From an uncultured Anaerolineales bacterium (GTDB taxonomy: Bacteria; Chloroflexota; Anaerolineae; Anaerolineales; UBA11657): DNA of 8,214 nucleotides. The position numbers were made by a program, and so were the translations under genes. The stretch is taken from positions 1-8,214 of the forward strand of contig CAJWIA010000055.1 in the NCBI GenBank assembly GCA_913040765.1, read 5' to 3'. How positions within the stretch are numbered: the stretch's first letter is position 1; each line of letters starts with the position of its first letter. Below are positions 1 to 6,254 of this stretch, piece by piece. A model generated the notes under the pieces. That model was not told the origin of the DNA, did no database searches, and saw only the letters and a list, made by a program, of their open reading frames with translations.

Positions 1-716
1 CCAGTGACCTCGAATATGACATCTGCCCCAGCACCATCTGTCCAGTCGTTCACGTATTCAATCAGGTCTTCGTCATTTGGATTGACCACAGTGAAACCTA
101 ATGATGAAGCAAGGTCTAAACGAAAATTGTTGATCTCTGATATTGTTACTTCTGCACCAATTGATCGAGCTACCAGTGCTACTAAGATTCCAATGGGCCC
201 ACATCCTAAAACCACTACGCGATCTCCCTTCATGACCTTTCCCAATCTAACATCATGACATGCTACTGCTATTGGTTCAATCATAGCGGCATGTGAAAGG
301 GACGCCGTATTTGGTAACGCATGCACCGTGTGAGCGGGAACGTTCCAGAAGCTCTGAAATGAACCTGGTGTATCTATACCAAGAAATTCCAGTTGGTAAC
401 ATATGTGACCTAATCCTCTGTTACATGCTGCACATTTTCCACAAGCGTTGAGTGGCATGATGGTGACGGGTTGACCAATCTCGAACCCATCCACTTTTGT
501 ACCTAAAGCACTGATTGTCCCTGCTGTTTCATGTCCCATTATGTGTGGAAGATCCACTCGTTGGTCCATAGCACCATTGAATATGTGTAGATCAGTACCG
601 CAGATACCACTGTAGGCTGGTTGAACTTGGATTTGAAGAGGGTCTGGTTGATTGGGTACATAATCCTTTACTACGATTTCCTTGCTACCAGAATAGTAGG
701 CTGCAGCCGTATTCAT
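1..716 (-). CDS. Zinc-dependent medium-chain alcohol/polyol dehydrogenase, partial (3' end beyond window)
   Basis: Cytosolic NAD(P)-dependent oxidation of a secondary alcohol, probably of a sugar, polyol or sugar acid. The visible 238 residues cover the GroES-like catalytic domain and the first part of the Rossmann domain. Catalytic zinc ligands are C39 (in GICGTDLH) and H62-E63 (in GHETAG). The structural zinc site has four cysteines, C92, C95, C98 and C106. The nucleotide loop is GCGPIG at 171-176, and the acidic residue E194 after the second strand suggests NAD rather than NADP. The overall look is that of the sorbitol / threonine 3-dehydrogenase group, and I cannot assign a substrate. The ATG at 714-716 gives the usual family N-terminus but has no clear Shine-Dalgarno. 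It follows the DppC-type permease by 82 bp on the same strand and is probably the distal gene of that operon. The family is about 340-350 aa, so roughly 100 residues are missing. Confidence 0.93.
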   Translation of the reverse strand, partial: MNTAAAYYSGSKEIVVKDYVPNQPDPLQIQVQPAYSGICGTDLHIFNGAMDQRVDLPHIMGHETAGTISALGTKVDGFEIGQPVTIMPLNACGKCAACNRGLGHICYQLEFLGIDTPGSFQSFWNVPAHTVHALPNTASLSHAAMIEPIAVACHDVRLGKVMKGDRVVVLGCGPIGILVALVARSIGAEVTISEINNFRLDLASSLGFTVVNPNDEDLIEYVNDWTDGAGADVIFEVT

Positions 717-798
717 GATCGAACGCCCATAATCAAAATATAACTGCAAAAACTCTGCAAATTTGTTTTGTGTGTTTTAGACATTATTCTGCATTATC

Positions 799-1935
799 CT
801 ATTGTTTGTATGGATCTGCTGCGTCACGGAGTCCATCTCCTATAAAGTTGAACGCCAGTACTGTAACTATCACATATATAGCTGGAATAAATAGCCATGG
901 GTGCAATGCTAGACTCCTTATATTTTGTGCATCTTGCAAGAGAACTCCCCAACTGACGGCGGGAGGCCGTATACCAATTTCTAAGAAGCTTAATGCGGTT
1001 TCTCCTAAAATCATCCCAGGAATGGATAGTGTCAGTATAACTATAAGGTAGCTGGCGAACGACGGTAATAGATGCTTGATAATGATATGAAAGTCGCTCA
1101 TGTTAGATATCTTGGCAGCCATCACAAAATCGGCCTCGCGTAACTCCAAGAATTTTCCTCGCACAGTTCTCGCAAGAGTGGTCCAACCAACTGTCGCCAG
1201 AACTATTGTGATCCCGAAGTACACTTCTACAGACGACCAATCATGTGGTAATGCTGCTGCTAGTGCTATCCACAATGGTATTGATGGGATTGAGATAATG
1301 AATTCGATGATTCTTTGGATTACCATGTCGATAGCTCCACCAAAATAACCAGAAATGCCGCCGATAATACTACCCAGGAAAAAACTAAGGATTACTCCTA
1401 CGAACCCGATAGACAGTGAGATTCGCGAAGCGTACACGTTTCTTGAAAACAGATCTCGACCGAATTCATCTGTGCCGAAAGGGAAATAGTAACCTGGTGA
1501 TTCAACTCCTATCAAATGTAAGTCCGTTTCAAAGATCCCCCAAAATTTATAAGGATGGGTATGTACCAGGAATTGTATATCGTAGCAATTACTAGTGTCT
1601 TCTTCAAACATTCTCTCTAATGTGTCCATATTTAGGGTATATATGTAATTGCATACGAATGGACGTAAGTGAAATTTACCTTGCTCGTCGAAAAAATGTA
1701 AGTTCTGTGGAGGCATGGTAACATGATCTACATCTCTTTTCTGATAATCACTAAGTGAAAAGAAACCTGCAAATATTGCTATCGTATAAAATAATGCAAG
1801 CACAATAATTCCCACACGAGCTAGTTTGTGACGCTTAAATTTACGACGTACCAGTTCCCACTGGGACGCCACATAATAACTATCAGAAAAGTCGGTACTA
1901 GTTGGCGCTTTTGTTTTTGTTAGCTTAGATAACAT
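799..1935 (-). CDS. DppC-type ABC transporter permease with enlarged external loop
   Basis: Inner-membrane permease of the peptide/nickel/oligosaccharide ABC importer class (DppC/OppC fold), 378 aa against about 300 for typical members. A first membrane segment lies at about 41-61. The hallmark GTDEFGRDLFSR is at 154-165, further membrane segments lie between 172 and 365, and the ending GDGLRDAADP is typical of DppC. The extra length is a roughly 90-residue loop at about 62-152, which carries two cysteines (C95 and C117) and should lie outside the membrane. The ATPase-contacting EAA loop reads MAAKISNMSDF at 272-282, so the normally conserved glycine is N278. The ATG lies 16 nt after the stop of the upstream DppB gene. 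A GAGG Shine-Dalgarno (1948-1951) abuts that stop codon, which fits translational coupling. Partners should be the two DppB-type proteins encoded just upstream. The substrate is unknown, and the locus suggests a sugar. Confidence 0.94.
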   Translation of the reverse strand: MLSKLTKTKAPTSTDFSDSYYVASQWELVRRKFKRHKLARVGIIVLALFYTIAIFAGFFSLSDYQKRDVDHVTMPPQNLHFFDEQGKFHLRPFVCNYIYTLNMDTLERMFEEDTSNCYDIQFLVHTHPYKFWGIFETDLHLIGVESPGYYFPFGTDEFGRDLFSRNVYASRISLSIGFVGVILSFFLGSIIGGISGYFGGAIDMVIQRIIEFIISIPSIPLWIALAAALPHDWSSVEVYFGITIVLATVGWTTLARTVRGKFLELREADFVMAAKISNMSDFHIIIKHLLPSFASYLIVILTLSIPGMILGETALSFLEIGIRPPAVSWGVLLQDAQNIRSLALHPWLFIPAIYVIVTVLAFNFIGDGLRDAADPYKQ

Positions 1936-1951
1936 TTTATTGTACGTCCTC

Positions 1952-2947
1952 TTATGAGCTGCTGCGCTCCATACGTATTCTAGGGTCTACAACAACTAAT
2001 AGTACATCAGATATAACAGTCCCTAATAGGGTCAATATGGTCAGGAAGAGCAGGATTGACCCTGCGAGATATGTGTCCTGCGTGATAAGTGCTCTGAGCA
2101 TCATAGGTCCTGCAGTAGGTAGACCCAATACTATGGCTGTGATAGCTCCGCCTGATATCAGATGTGGGAATAACCAAGCAAGATTACTGATTAAGGGATT
2201 CAGGCAAATTCTTACTGGATACTTGAACAATACTTTTGCACTGGGTAAACCTTTGCTTCGCGCTGTAATAACATACTGTTTTTCGAGTTCATCTAGCAGT
2301 GTGGCTCGCAGCACACGAATGAGACCAGCGGAACCTCCCGTAGCAACAACGAATACCGGTATAGGTAAATGTTTGGCTAAATCAAGCAGTTTTGCGATAC
2401 TCCAGGGTGCATCCATAAATTCTTTAGAATATAGTCCGCTGAGGTTAACTCCAAAGTATCTCAGACCAATGAATAATAATACAAGTGCCAGCATGAAATT
2501 GGGTATTGCGAGTCCAATAAATCCCCAGGTAGTAAATATGTAGTCTCCCAAAGAATATTGATGAGTAGCAGAATAGATGCCGATAGGAATTGCAATTGCA
2601 TAGGTGACGATTGTGCTTAATAGAGCAATGGTTATGGTCAATGTTAGTCTTTGTCCAATTAGCTCTTTAACTGGTCTTTTCCAATCGAAGGAATAGCCAA
2701 GGTTGCCATTTGTAATTTGTTCCACCCACTTTATGTATCTTATGTGTACAGGTTTATCAAGACCGAATTCTTTTTGGATCTGCTGACGGGTTTCCTCACT
2801 AATCGTGTGTCCGGTGCCCTCTAGGCGGCTCACAAGTGTGGATACGTAATCTCCAGGAGGTAACTCAATTACTATGAAGGTAACTATTGTAGTAACCCAT
2901 AGCAATATGATTAAGTAACCTAAGCGTTGTAAAAGATATTTGTGCAA
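1952..2947 (-). CDS. DppB-type ABC transporter permease, second tandem copy
   Basis: Inner-membrane permease of the DppB/OppB family, 331 aa. The first membrane segment is at about 9-30 and is followed by LPPGDY and an external region up to the conserved GNLGYSFDWKRP at 81-92. Five further membrane segments follow, and the cytoplasmic EAA-type loop QYVITARSKGL at 224-234 docks on the ATPase. The C-terminus VDPRIRMER is typical. The start is TTG at 2945-2947. It has an AGGA Shine-Dalgarno at 2957-2960 with 9 nt spacing, and it matches the N-terminus of the paralogue upstream. This copy is about 81% identical to the gene at 3035-4030, with most differences in the first 80 residues. It is followed after 16 nt by the DppC-type permease, the usual B-C order. 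It probably forms a heterodimer with that protein. Confidence 0.94.
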   Translation of the reverse strand: MHKYLLQRLGYLIILLWVTTIVTFIVIELPPGDYVSTLVSRLEGTGHTISEETRQQIQKEFGLDKPVHIRYIKWVEQITNGNLGYSFDWKRPVKELIGQRLTLTITIALLSTIVTYAIAIPIGIYSATHQYSLGDYIFTTWGFIGLAIPNFMLALVLLFIGLRYFGVNLSGLYSKEFMDAPWSIAKLLDLAKHLPIPVFVVATGGSAGLIRVLRATLLDELEKQYVITARSKGLPSAKVLFKYPVRICLNPLISNLAWLFPHLISGGAITAIVLGLPTAGPMMLRALITQDTYLAGSILLFLTILTLLGTVISDVLLVVVDPRIRMERSSS

Positions 2948-3034
2948 ACCTAGAATTCCTTTTGCACATATTGCTTCACTAGGGGTTTCAAAGGGGGCAA
3001 TTTATAGACAAATATCATTTTGCTCATAATTTGT

Positions 3035-4030
3035 TTAAGATGTGCTCCGTTCCATACGTATCCTCGGGTCAACTAATACCAGTAGAATGTCAGAAATCGT
3101 TGTACCTATAAGTGTTAACATAGTCAGAAACAGTAAGATGGAACATGACAGGAATGTATCCTGGGTTAGTAAAGCTCTCAGCATCATAGGTCCTGCAGTA
3201 GGTAGACCCAATACTATAGCTGTTATAGCCCCTCCTGATATCAGATTCGGAAACAACCAGGCCAAATTACTGACCAGAGGATTAAGGCACAGTCGCACTG
3301 GGTATTTGAAGAGCATTTTAGTATTGCTGAGACCTTTGCTTCGTGCAGTGATTACATATTGTTTCTCCAATTCATCCAGTAGTGTTGCACGCAGTACGCG
3401 GATTAGACCAGCTGAACCTCCAGTGGCAACAACAAAAACCGGTATCGGCAAATGTTTGGCCAAATCAAGCAGTTTTGCTATGCTCCATGGCGCATCCATA
3501 AATTCCTGAGAATATAGTCCGCTTAGGTTAACTCCAAAATATCTCAGACCAAAATATAATAATGCAAGTGCCAGCATAAAATTGGGTACTGCCAGTCCAA
3601 AAAATCCCCAGGTGGTAAAGATATAGTCACCTACAGAATATTGATGAGTAGCGGAATAGATACCGATAGGAATCGCAATCACATAGGTGACGATTGTGCT
3701 CAATAGAGCGATGGTTACGGTCAATGTTAGTCTTTGTCCAATTAACTCTGTCACAGGTCTTTTCCAATCGAAGGAATATCCGAGATTACCTTTTGCGGCA
3801 AGGGTTACCCATTTTACGTAGCGCATATGTGTGGGAAGATCTAGTCCGAACTCTTTTTTAATAGCCTGACGTTTCTCCTCATCAACATGCTGTCCAGCTG
3901 CTTCAAGCCTGCCGATAAGAGCAGTGGAATAATCTCCAGGGGGAAGTTGAACAATTACAAATGTAACAACTGTAGTCAACCATAATAGGAAAATCATGTA
4001 GCTAAATCGTTTAATCAGGTAATTTTTCAA
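3035..4030 (-). CDS. DppB-type ABC transporter permease, first tandem copy
   Basis: The first gene of the minus-strand operon is an inner-membrane DppB/OppB-family permease of 331 aa. It is collinear without gaps with the downstream copy, from LPPGDY (29-34) and GNLGYSFDWKRP (81-92) to the EAA-type loop QYVITARSKGL (224-234) and the VDPRIRMER ending. Residues 176-234 are identical in the two proteins. The reading frame opens with TTG (4028-4030). There is no convincing Shine-Dalgarno, and the first in-frame ATG is at residue 12. I keep TTG because the first residues (K-x-Y-L) align with the other copy, which also uses TTG. An 87-bp gap separates it from the second copy. Whether both copies are used in one transporter or alternate as partners of the single DppC-type protein cannot be told from sequence. 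Confidence 0.92.
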   Translation of the reverse strand: MKNYLIKRFSYMIFLLWLTTVVTFVIVQLPPGDYSTALIGRLEAAGQHVDEEKRQAIKKEFGLDLPTHMRYVKWVTLAAKGNLGYSFDWKRPVTELIGQRLTLTVTIALLSTIVTYVIAIPIGIYSATHQYSVGDYIFTTWGFFGLAVPNFMLALALLYFGLRYFGVNLSGLYSQEFMDAPWSIAKLLDLAKHLPIPVFVVATGGSAGLIRVLRATLLDELEKQYVITARSKGLSNTKMLFKYPVRLCLNPLVSNLAWLFPNLISGGAITAIVLGLPTAGPMMLRALLTQDTFLSCSILLFLTMLTLIGTTISDILLVLVDPRIRMERSTS

Positions 4031-4110
4031 GGATTATTTACCATTGGATACTTGCTTTTTTGTTATTGCCGACACTAATATGGATTAGCAGATATTTTAT
4101 ATATGTTTTG

Positions 4111-4129
4111 ATCATGGTTGTGCCATGAT
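4111..4129. promoter_or_regulatory. Inverted repeat, candidate operator of the divergent operons
   Basis: ATCATGG and CCATGAT form perfect 7-bp arms around a 5-nt centre, TTGTG. It sits about 80 bp upstream of the TTG start of the first permease gene, in the divergent region and beside an AT-rich run. The symmetry and size suit a dimeric repressor site. A small RNA hairpin is the alternative. No regulator gene is visible in the window. Confidence 0.4.
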
Positions 4130-4131
4130 GT

Positions 4132-4141
4132 TTGTAGACAC
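4132..4141 (+). promoter_or_regulatory. TTGTAGAC word, copy 1 of a recurring operator-like motif
   Basis: TTGTAGACAC differs at its last base from the symmetric form TTGT-AG-ACAA, a palindrome type reminiscent of GntR/FadR-family operators. It is about 100 bp upstream of the leftward permease start and partly overlaps the palindrome CACAATTGTG. Function is inferred only from recurrence. Confidence 0.3.
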
Positions 4142-4272
4142 AATTGTGACTTGCTGTATTGTAAACTATGACCATCAAGTTAGCAAAACCAATGACCAAG
4201 TTTTTGCTTCCACGATACTTATATGCAACACATAGAATTTTCGATAATTACGATTCTTTTCAGCAAGTGTTC

Positions 4273-4282
4273 TTGTAGACCA
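4273..4282 (+). promoter_or_regulatory. TTGTAGAC word, copy 2
   Basis: TTGTAGACCA lies about 85 bp upstream of the first SDR gene and shares eight bases with the other full copies. It could overlap a -35 region paired with TATAGT at 4297-4302 (18-nt spacing). Confidence 0.3.
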
Positions 4283-4367
4283 GTTGGTAATGGGTGTATA
4301 GTATGAGTATGGAATTAAGATACATCATAAGATTTGCTCCGAATTTTTATATAGAGAGATAAGGCAT

Positions 4368-5153
4368 ATGAACAAACAACGTATGTACAACAAAGTAGCA
4401 GTAGTCACAGGTGGCGGAAATGGAATCGGGCAAGCTATCGCTCGAAGATTGGCGGTTGAAGGGGCTAAGGTGGCTATTTGGGAAGTGGATGAGCAATCAG
4501 GTCAAACCACTGCCTCCGCAATCGAGGCAGATGGTTACAGAGCAAGTGCATTCTTATGCGATGTTGCTATTTATGATAATGTTGTTGCCGCAGCGGATGC
4601 AACCGAAGTTGCTTTCGGTAGTATCTCAATTCTTGTCAACAATGCAGGTATAGCGCATATTGGCACGGTTGAAAACACATCTGAAGAAGACTTTGACCGC
4701 ATACAGCGAACAAATGTTAAGGGCCCTTACAATTGTCTAAAAGTTCTCATTCCACGGATGGTGAAGAGCGGAAGTGGAACTATTCTCAACCTAGCCTCCA
4801 TTGCATCTAAGTTAGGTCTTTCCGAACGATTCGCCTACTCCACTAGTAAAGGGGCCGTACTGGCCATGACTCTTAGCGTTGCTAAGGACTATGTAGACAA
4901 AGGTATTCGATGCAACTGCATTTGTCCGGGGCGCGTACATACACCGTTCGTGGATGGATACCTGGAGGAATATTTCCCGGACGAGGATGAGCGTGCACAA
5001 GCATTCCAGACTCTTTCTGAATATCAACCTATAGGCCGAATGGGGACACCGGAAGAAATCGCCAACTTAGCCGCGTTTTTGTGTTCCGATGAGGCTTCCT
5101 TCATAACTGGTTCAGCCTACGATGTGGATGGTGGCACTATATTGATACGCTAA
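4368..5153 (+). CDS. Short-chain dehydrogenase, BDH2 / 2-keto-3-deoxy-L-fuconate dehydrogenase-like
   Basis: Cytosolic NAD-dependent oxidoreductase of the classical SDR family, 261 aa, the normal length. The cofactor loop TGGGNGIG is at 14-21, and the acidic E39 after strand 2 suggests NAD. NNAG is at 91-94. The catalytic tetrad is N116, S144, Y157 and K161 (YSTSK). The stretch GIRCNCICPGRVHTP at 179-193 closely resembles human BDH2 and bacterial 2-keto-3-deoxy-L-fuconate dehydrogenases, which oxidise the 2-keto-3-deoxy acid in the non-phosphorylating L-fucose route. That assignment is by recalled similarity and is moderate. The ATG has AAGG and AGAGAG just upstream. A second in-frame ATG, 15 nt later, is possible. 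An L-fucose dehydrogenase-like gene follows 86 bp downstream, which supports a sugar-acid role. A generic SDR with another hydroxy-acid substrate remains possible. Confidence 0.93.
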   Translation: MNKQRMYNKVAVVTGGGNGIGQAIARRLAVEGAKVAIWEVDEQSGQTTASAIEADGYRASAFLCDVAIYDNVVAAADATEVAFGSISILVNNAGIAHIGTVENTSEEDFDRIQRTNVKGPYNCLKVLIPRMVKSGSGTILNLASIASKLGLSERFAYSTSKGAVLAMTLSVAKDYVDKGIRCNCICPGRVHTPFVDGYLEEYFPDEDERAQAFQTLSEYQPIGRMGTPEEIANLAAFLCSDEASFITGSAYDVDGGTILIR

Positions 5154-5165
5154 AATAATAAATAC

Positions 5166-5175
5166 TTGTAGACAA
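5166..5175 (+). promoter_or_regulatory. TTGTAGAC word, copy 3 (fully symmetric)
   Basis: TTGTAGACAA has perfect TTGT/ACAA half-sites around AG. It lies in the 86-bp gap between the two SDR genes, 12 bp after the first stop and about 65 bp before the second start. It could mark an internal regulated promoter. This is the best-formed copy of the set. Confidence 0.35.
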
Positions 5176-5225
5176 AAACATGAAATTAAAACTCAGATTC
5201 GAAATCTATAAGCAATCTAGGGATG

Positions 5226-5231
5226 GGAGGT
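5226..5231 (+). promoter_or_regulatory. Strong Shine-Dalgarno of the second SDR gene
   Basis: GGAGGT is followed by an 8-nt spacer and then the ATG at 5240. It is the strongest ribosome binding site in the window and fixes the start of the downstream gene. Confidence 0.8.
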
Positions 5232-5239
5232 AATATATT

Positions 5240-6028
5240 ATGAATCTAGGTCTAGCTAACAAGGTGGTCCTGGTTACTGGAGGGGCGAAGGGAATTGGAG
5301 GCGGAATTGTGCGTTCCTTTGCTAAAGAAGGTGCCAAGGTTTCCATAATTGATCGTAACCCAGATGTTGCTGCCCGATTGATTGAGGAATTAGAAGGCGG
5401 TGAAGCCACCTGTATACCAACAGAGCTAACAGATCTTAATGCTTGTCGACAAGCTATTGAGAAAACAGCGAATTGGAGAGGTGGTCTTGATATCTTGGTC
5501 CATAATGCAGGTGTCAACGATGGTATTGGCCTTGATGCTGCGCCTGCGGATTTTATTGATTCACTTCGAAAAAATCTACTTCATGTCTTTGCTCTCACTC
5601 ATCATGCTCTGCCATATCTCGAAAAATCAAGAGGATCTATTATCAACGTGGGCTCTAAGGTAGCTGAAACAGGTCAAGGCGGTACTTCTGGTTACGCTGC
5701 CTCGAAAGGTGCTATCAACGCGCTCACTCGCGAGTGGGCTGTAGATCTTGCTGATCGAGGTATTCGTGTGAATGCCGTAATTCCGGCAGAAGTCATGACA
5801 CCACTTTACGAAAAATGGTTGGCATCACTAAATGATCCACAGGCTACCATCGAATCTATCCGGGCGAATATCCCACTAGGAAAGCGAATGACGACTGCGG
5901 AGGAAATTGCTGATGCTGTTGTTTTCCTTGCATCCGAACGATCCTCTCATACTACAGGTCAAATATTTCATCCAGACGGCGGATATGTCCATTTAGATCG
6001 TTCCTACGGCAAGATACAATTAGACTGA
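5240..6028 (+). CDS. Short-chain dehydrogenase, L-fucose 1-dehydrogenase-like
   Basis: Cytosolic classical SDR, 262 aa. The cofactor loop TGGAKGIG is at 13-20, and D38 after strand 2 indicates NAD preference. HNAG is at 88-91, with His where Asn is usual. The catalytic residues are N112, S139, Y152 and K156 (YAASK). NAGVNDGIGLD, TGQGGTSGYAASKGA, LTREWA, NAVIPAEVMTPLY and the tail DGGYVHLDR are, from memory, the signature of bacterial L-fucose dehydrogenases. Those enzymes oxidise L-fucose (and related L-galactose or D-arabinose) at C1 to the lactone. The protein extends about 10 residues beyond the DGGY motif, as in those enzymes. The gene follows the first SDR by 86 bp and is probably co-transcribed or driven from a promoter in that gap. 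Together the two SDRs suggest the oxidative 6-deoxyhexose pathway. The exact sugar is inference. Confidence 0.93.
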   Translation: MNLGLANKVVLVTGGAKGIGGGIVRSFAKEGAKVSIIDRNPDVAARLIEELEGGEATCIPTELTDLNACRQAIEKTANWRGGLDILVHNAGVNDGIGLDAAPADFIDSLRKNLLHVFALTHHALPYLEKSRGSIINVGSKVAETGQGGTSGYAASKGAINALTREWAVDLADRGIRVNAVIPAEVMTPLYEKWLASLNDPQATIESIRANIPLGKRMTTAEEIADAVVFLASERSSHTTGQIFHPDGGYVHLDRSYGKIQLD

Positions 6029-6029
6029 G

Positions 6030-6069
6030 TTAACTTCCTATCCAAAGCAATCATTAGATAGGAGCTTAA
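6030..6069 (+). terminator. Stem-loop directly after the second SDR gene
   Basis: TTAACTTCCTATC (6030-6042) pairs with GATAGGAGCTTAA (6057-6069). There are 12 pairs including one G-U and one C-C mismatch, and the loop is 14 nt. It begins one base after the TGA stop. No U-run follows, so it is a weak terminator at best. It may instead stabilise the 3' end or limit read-through into the binding-protein gene. Confidence 0.4.
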
Positions 6070-6254
6070 AATATAGAAGTTATATTGTCAATTATGCATT
6101 TGCGTGTATACTTGAACCGTCACTTTTTGTCATTTTCTAATTGAGGATTTGGTTACGTGGCGAGATTGTCTCATCACGTGTTGTGGTTGGGTCTATAATA
6201 ATCAATCACATACAGATCAATATGCGTTTGTTTCTGAAAAAAAGGAGAAGTCAC
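6070..6254 (+). promoter_or_regulatory. Leader and promoter region of the solute-binding protein gene
   Basis: This stretch contains no convincing gene. The reading frame is open upstream of the lipoprotein start to 6141, but the translated residues do not look like protein of this family. TATAAT at 6194-6199 is an exact -10 consensus. The -35 at the ideal spacing (TCATCA, 6171-6176) is weak, and a CACGTG palindrome at 6175-6180 overlaps it. Transcription would start near 6206 and give a leader of about 50 nt. Activator dependence is a reasonable guess. Confidence 0.45.
6244..6247 (+). promoter_or_regulatory. Shine-Dalgarno that decides the lipoprotein start
   Basis: GGAG, in an AAAGGAGAAG context, lies 7 nt before the ATG at 6255. 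It selects that ATG over the in-frame ATG at 6141, which would bury the signal peptide 38 residues inside the protein. Confidence 0.8.

Larger units (their letters stand above)
4031..4367. promoter_or_regulatory. Divergent intergenic region between permease and dehydrogenase operons
   Basis: This 337-bp AT-rich stretch holds no gene that I can support. It must carry the promoters for both the leftward permease operon and the rightward SDR genes. Visible elements are a perfect inverted repeat at 4111-4129, a perfect 10-bp palindrome CACAATTGTG at 4139-4148, and two copies of the word TTGTAGAC (4132-4139 and 4273-4280). There is also a TATAGT (4297-4302) that could serve as a -10 box for the rightward genes, with TTGTAG 18 nt upstream as a weak -35. 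An AT-run at 4091-4108 could hold the leftward -10. All promoter assignments are inference. Confidence 0.5.

Noticed and set aside
2037..2543. Plus-strand open frame of 168 codons opposite the second DppB gene, with a similar 155-codon frame opposite the first (3042-3509)
   Set aside because: Both are antisense shadows of well-supported permease genes. They resemble each other only because the permeases do, and their composition is not protein-like.
3329..3505. Recent gene conversion between the two DppB genes in the identical protein block
   Set aside because: About 30 silent nucleotide differences remain in the block, which recent conversion would have erased.
4234..4257. Imperfect inverted repeat AGAAT...ATTCT in the divergent region
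   Set aside because: Five-base AT-rich arms with a long interrupted centre are expected by chance in sequence of this composition.
4892..4900. Further TGTAGACAA copy within the first SDR gene, and a reverse GTCTACAA near 1985 in the second DppB gene
   Set aside because: Both are inside coding sequence where the residues (YVDKG and VVDPR) account for the bases, so I do not count them as operators.
6141..6254. Longer N-terminus for the binding protein starting at the ATG at 6141
   Set aside because: It has no ribosome binding site, would place the signal peptide internally, and would swallow the TATAAT promoter element. The ATG at 6255 has GGAG at good spacing and a proper lipoprotein signal.
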